NCBI GenBank assembly: GCA_947074245.1
Contig: CAMTOW010000195.1
Location: 1-5,120, forward strand
DNA from: an uncultured Bacteroidales bacterium
GTDB taxonomy: Bacteria; Bacteroidota; Bacteroidia; Bacteroidales; JAUNSR01
Length of the DNA stretch: 5,120 nt
Direction: 5' to 3'
Numbering within the stretch: position 1 is the stretch's first letter; each line of letters opens with the position of its first letter. The translations under genes and the position numbers were made by a program. Shown one piece after another: positions 3,810 to 5,120 of this stretch. The notes beneath the pieces are model-generated. The model ran no database searches, was not told the DNA's origin, and worked only from the letters and a program-made list of their open reading frames with translations.

Positions 3810-5120
3810 TTAACTAAGTTTTAAAGGACGTTTCACTTGTTCGTCAAGTAATGCCACTTCAATAACATCTTTGATATCTCTTACATAATGGAAGGTTAGA
3901 CCTTTCAAATATGCGTCTTTAATTTCCTGTACGTTTTTCTTGTTATCAATACATAGAATGATATCCTTGATACCGGCGCGTTTTGCTGCGAGAATCTTTT
4001 CTTTGATACCGCCTACTGGCAATACTCTGCCTCGAAGAGTAATTTCTCCGGTCATCGCCAGGTTCGGACGAATTTTTCGTTGAGTAAAGGTCGATACCAA
4101 TGAAGTGACCATGGTGATTCCGGCCGATGGTCCGTCTTTCGGAATCGCTCCTTCCGGAACGTGGATATGTACGCTCCATTGCTCAAAGAGTTCCGGGTTG
4201 ATTTTGAAATCATCAGCATGGCATTTGATATATTGCAATGCCAAAATGGCCGATTCTTTCATGACGTCTCCCAAATTACCGGTCAAAGTCAATTTTTCCT
4301 TACCCTTAGAGAGGCTCGACTCCACATAAAGAATATCACCGCCGACAGCCGTCCAAGCCAATCCGGTTACTACGCCGGCATATTCGTTACCTTCATAAGT
4401 GTCGTTTGTTACTTCACATACGCCTAGGAAGTCTTCAAGATGTTCCGGTTGTAGTGAAGTCGGATACTCTTCACCCATAGTTATCTTATGAGCGAGTCTA
4501 CGCATGATCTTGGCGATTTTTTGATCCAATTGGCGTACACCCGATTCTCGCGAATAACCGGTAATCACCGCTTCCATGGTTTTTTTCGGAATATCGAATT
4601 GCTTTTTCCCGATTCCATGTGCCTCAAGTTGCTTTGGCAATAGGTGGCGACGACCAATCTCTACCTTTTCTTCCAGGATATAGCCGCTGATGTCGATCAA
4701 CTCCATACGATCCAGCAAAGGCTGTTGAATATTATTGATATTATTGGCGGTAGCGATAAACATCACGTTCGACAAATCATAATCGATATCCAGATAGTTG
4801 TCGTGGAAAGTAGAGTTCTGCTCCGGATCCAAAACCTCCAAAAGGGCCGATGATGGATCACCTTTAAAGTCCGAACTGATCTTATCGATCTCGTCCAATA
4901 CGAATACCGGATTTGATGTTTGAGCTTTGATCAATCCCGACACGATACGCCCTGGCATTGCCCCGATGTATGTGCGACGATGTCCGCGGATCTCTGCTTC
5001 GTCATGTAAACCTCCCAACGAGATTCGTACATATTTTCGTTTCAAGGCCTCTGCGATCGAACGTCCCAAAGAGGTTTTTCCTACTCCCGGAGTTCCGTAT
5101 AGGCAAATAATTGGCGATTT
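3810..5120 (-). CDS. lon: ATP-dependent protease La (Lon), C-terminal part, cut by the window edge
   Basis: The reading frame is open to the window edge and encodes the last 436 residues; the N-terminal substrate-binding domain lies outside. Counting from the edge, the AAA+ module starts with Walker A GTPGVGKT (residues 9-16) and continues with Walker B VFVLDEID (72-79), sensor 1 FIATANN (121-127), the arginine finger in LLDRME (R138) and sensor 2 in SGVRQLD (R196). The proteolytic domain has the catalytic Ser in PKDGPSAGI (S332) and the catalytic Lys in PVGGIKEK (K373), a complete Ser-Lys dyad. Lon is a cytoplasmic hexamer that unfolds and degrades damaged and regulatory proteins. A frame start at 5069 is an internal TTG (Leu) inside the Walker A helix, not the true start. 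It has its own terminator, and nothing suggests a functional link to the oxidoreductase operon. Confidence 0.97.
   Translation of the reverse strand, partial: KSPIICLYGTPGVGKTSLGRSIAEALKRKYVRISLGGLHDEAEIRGHRRTYIGAMPGRIVSGLIKAQTSNPVFVLDEIDKISSDFKGDPSSALLEVLDPEQNSTFHDNYLDIDYDLSNVMFIATANNINNIQQPLLDRMELIDISGYILEEKVEIGRRHLLPKQLEAHGIGKKQFDIPKKTMEAVITGYSRESGVRQLDQKIAKIMRRLAHKITMGEEYPTSLQPEHLEDFLGVCEVTNDTYEGNEYAGVVTGLAWTAVGGDILYVESSLSKGKEKLTLTGNLGDVMKESAILALQYIKCHADDFKINPELFEQWSVHIHVPEGAIPKDGPSAGITMVTSLVSTFTQRKIRPNLAMTGEITLRGRVLPVGGIKEKILAAKRAGIKDIILCIDNKKNVQEIKDAYLKGLTFHYVRDIKDVIEVALLDEQVKRPLKLS

Noticed and set aside
4105..4427. Short + strand open frames opposite lon
   Set aside because: They overlap conserved Lon protease-domain codons and show no protein-like features or leader.
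5067..5069. A start codon for lon inside the window
   Set aside because: The codon is TTG and encodes the Leu within GKTSLGRS, right after Walker A. The frame continues upstream through the P-loop to the window edge, so it is internal.
1..5120. Mobile elements, CRISPR arrays, tRNA or rRNA genes
   Set aside because: No transposase-like protein, no regularly spaced direct repeats, no terminal inverted repeats flanking genes and no recognisable tRNA or rRNA sequence were seen on either strand.

Overview
This window looks like chromosomal DNA of an anaerobic Bacteroidota member, probably of the order Bacteroidales. Four things point that way: the gene order of the oxidoreductase cluster; an exact TAnnTTTG promoter -7 element instead of a sigma70-type -10; start codons preceded by A/T-rich leaders with little or no Shine-Dalgarno sequence; and moderate GC judged by eye. 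The genus cannot be fixed from the sequence alone.

Positions 1-98 are a non-coding leader with short palindromes and a probable promoter. Positions 99-3152 (+ strand) hold a five-gene operon for a 2-oxoacid:ferredoxin oxidoreductase of the 2-oxoglutarate/branched-chain type. The genes are a two-cluster [4Fe-4S] ferredoxin-like delta subunit, the alpha subunit (VorB/KorA), a 60-residue two-helix membrane protein, the thiamine-diphosphate beta subunit (KorB) and the gamma subunit (KorC). Together they supply a complete enzyme that oxidatively decarboxylates a 2-oxoacid to its acyl-CoA and passes electrons to ferredoxin. In anaerobes this serves a partial TCA cycle or, run in reverse, reductive carboxylation. 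The membrane miniprotein is the only part without an assigned role.

A strong bidirectional hairpin terminator (3164-3203) separates this operon from convergent genes on the - strand. These are nikR (3211-3660), a nickel-responsive ribbon-helix-helix regulator with a His-rich tail, and upstream of it the 3' part of lon (3810 to the window edge at 5120). The lon part runs from the Walker A motif to the stop codon. lon has its own hairpin terminator (3761-3794), and nikR appears to have its own promoter with an inverted repeat over the predicted start of transcription.

Most of the window is ordinary core metabolism and housekeeping. I see no mobile element, CRISPR array, tRNA or rRNA, and no clearly new multi-gene system. 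The best leads are the uncharacterised membrane protein inside the oxidoreductase operon, the palindrome at the operon promoter, and the nikR promoter repeat together with the His-rich NikR tail.
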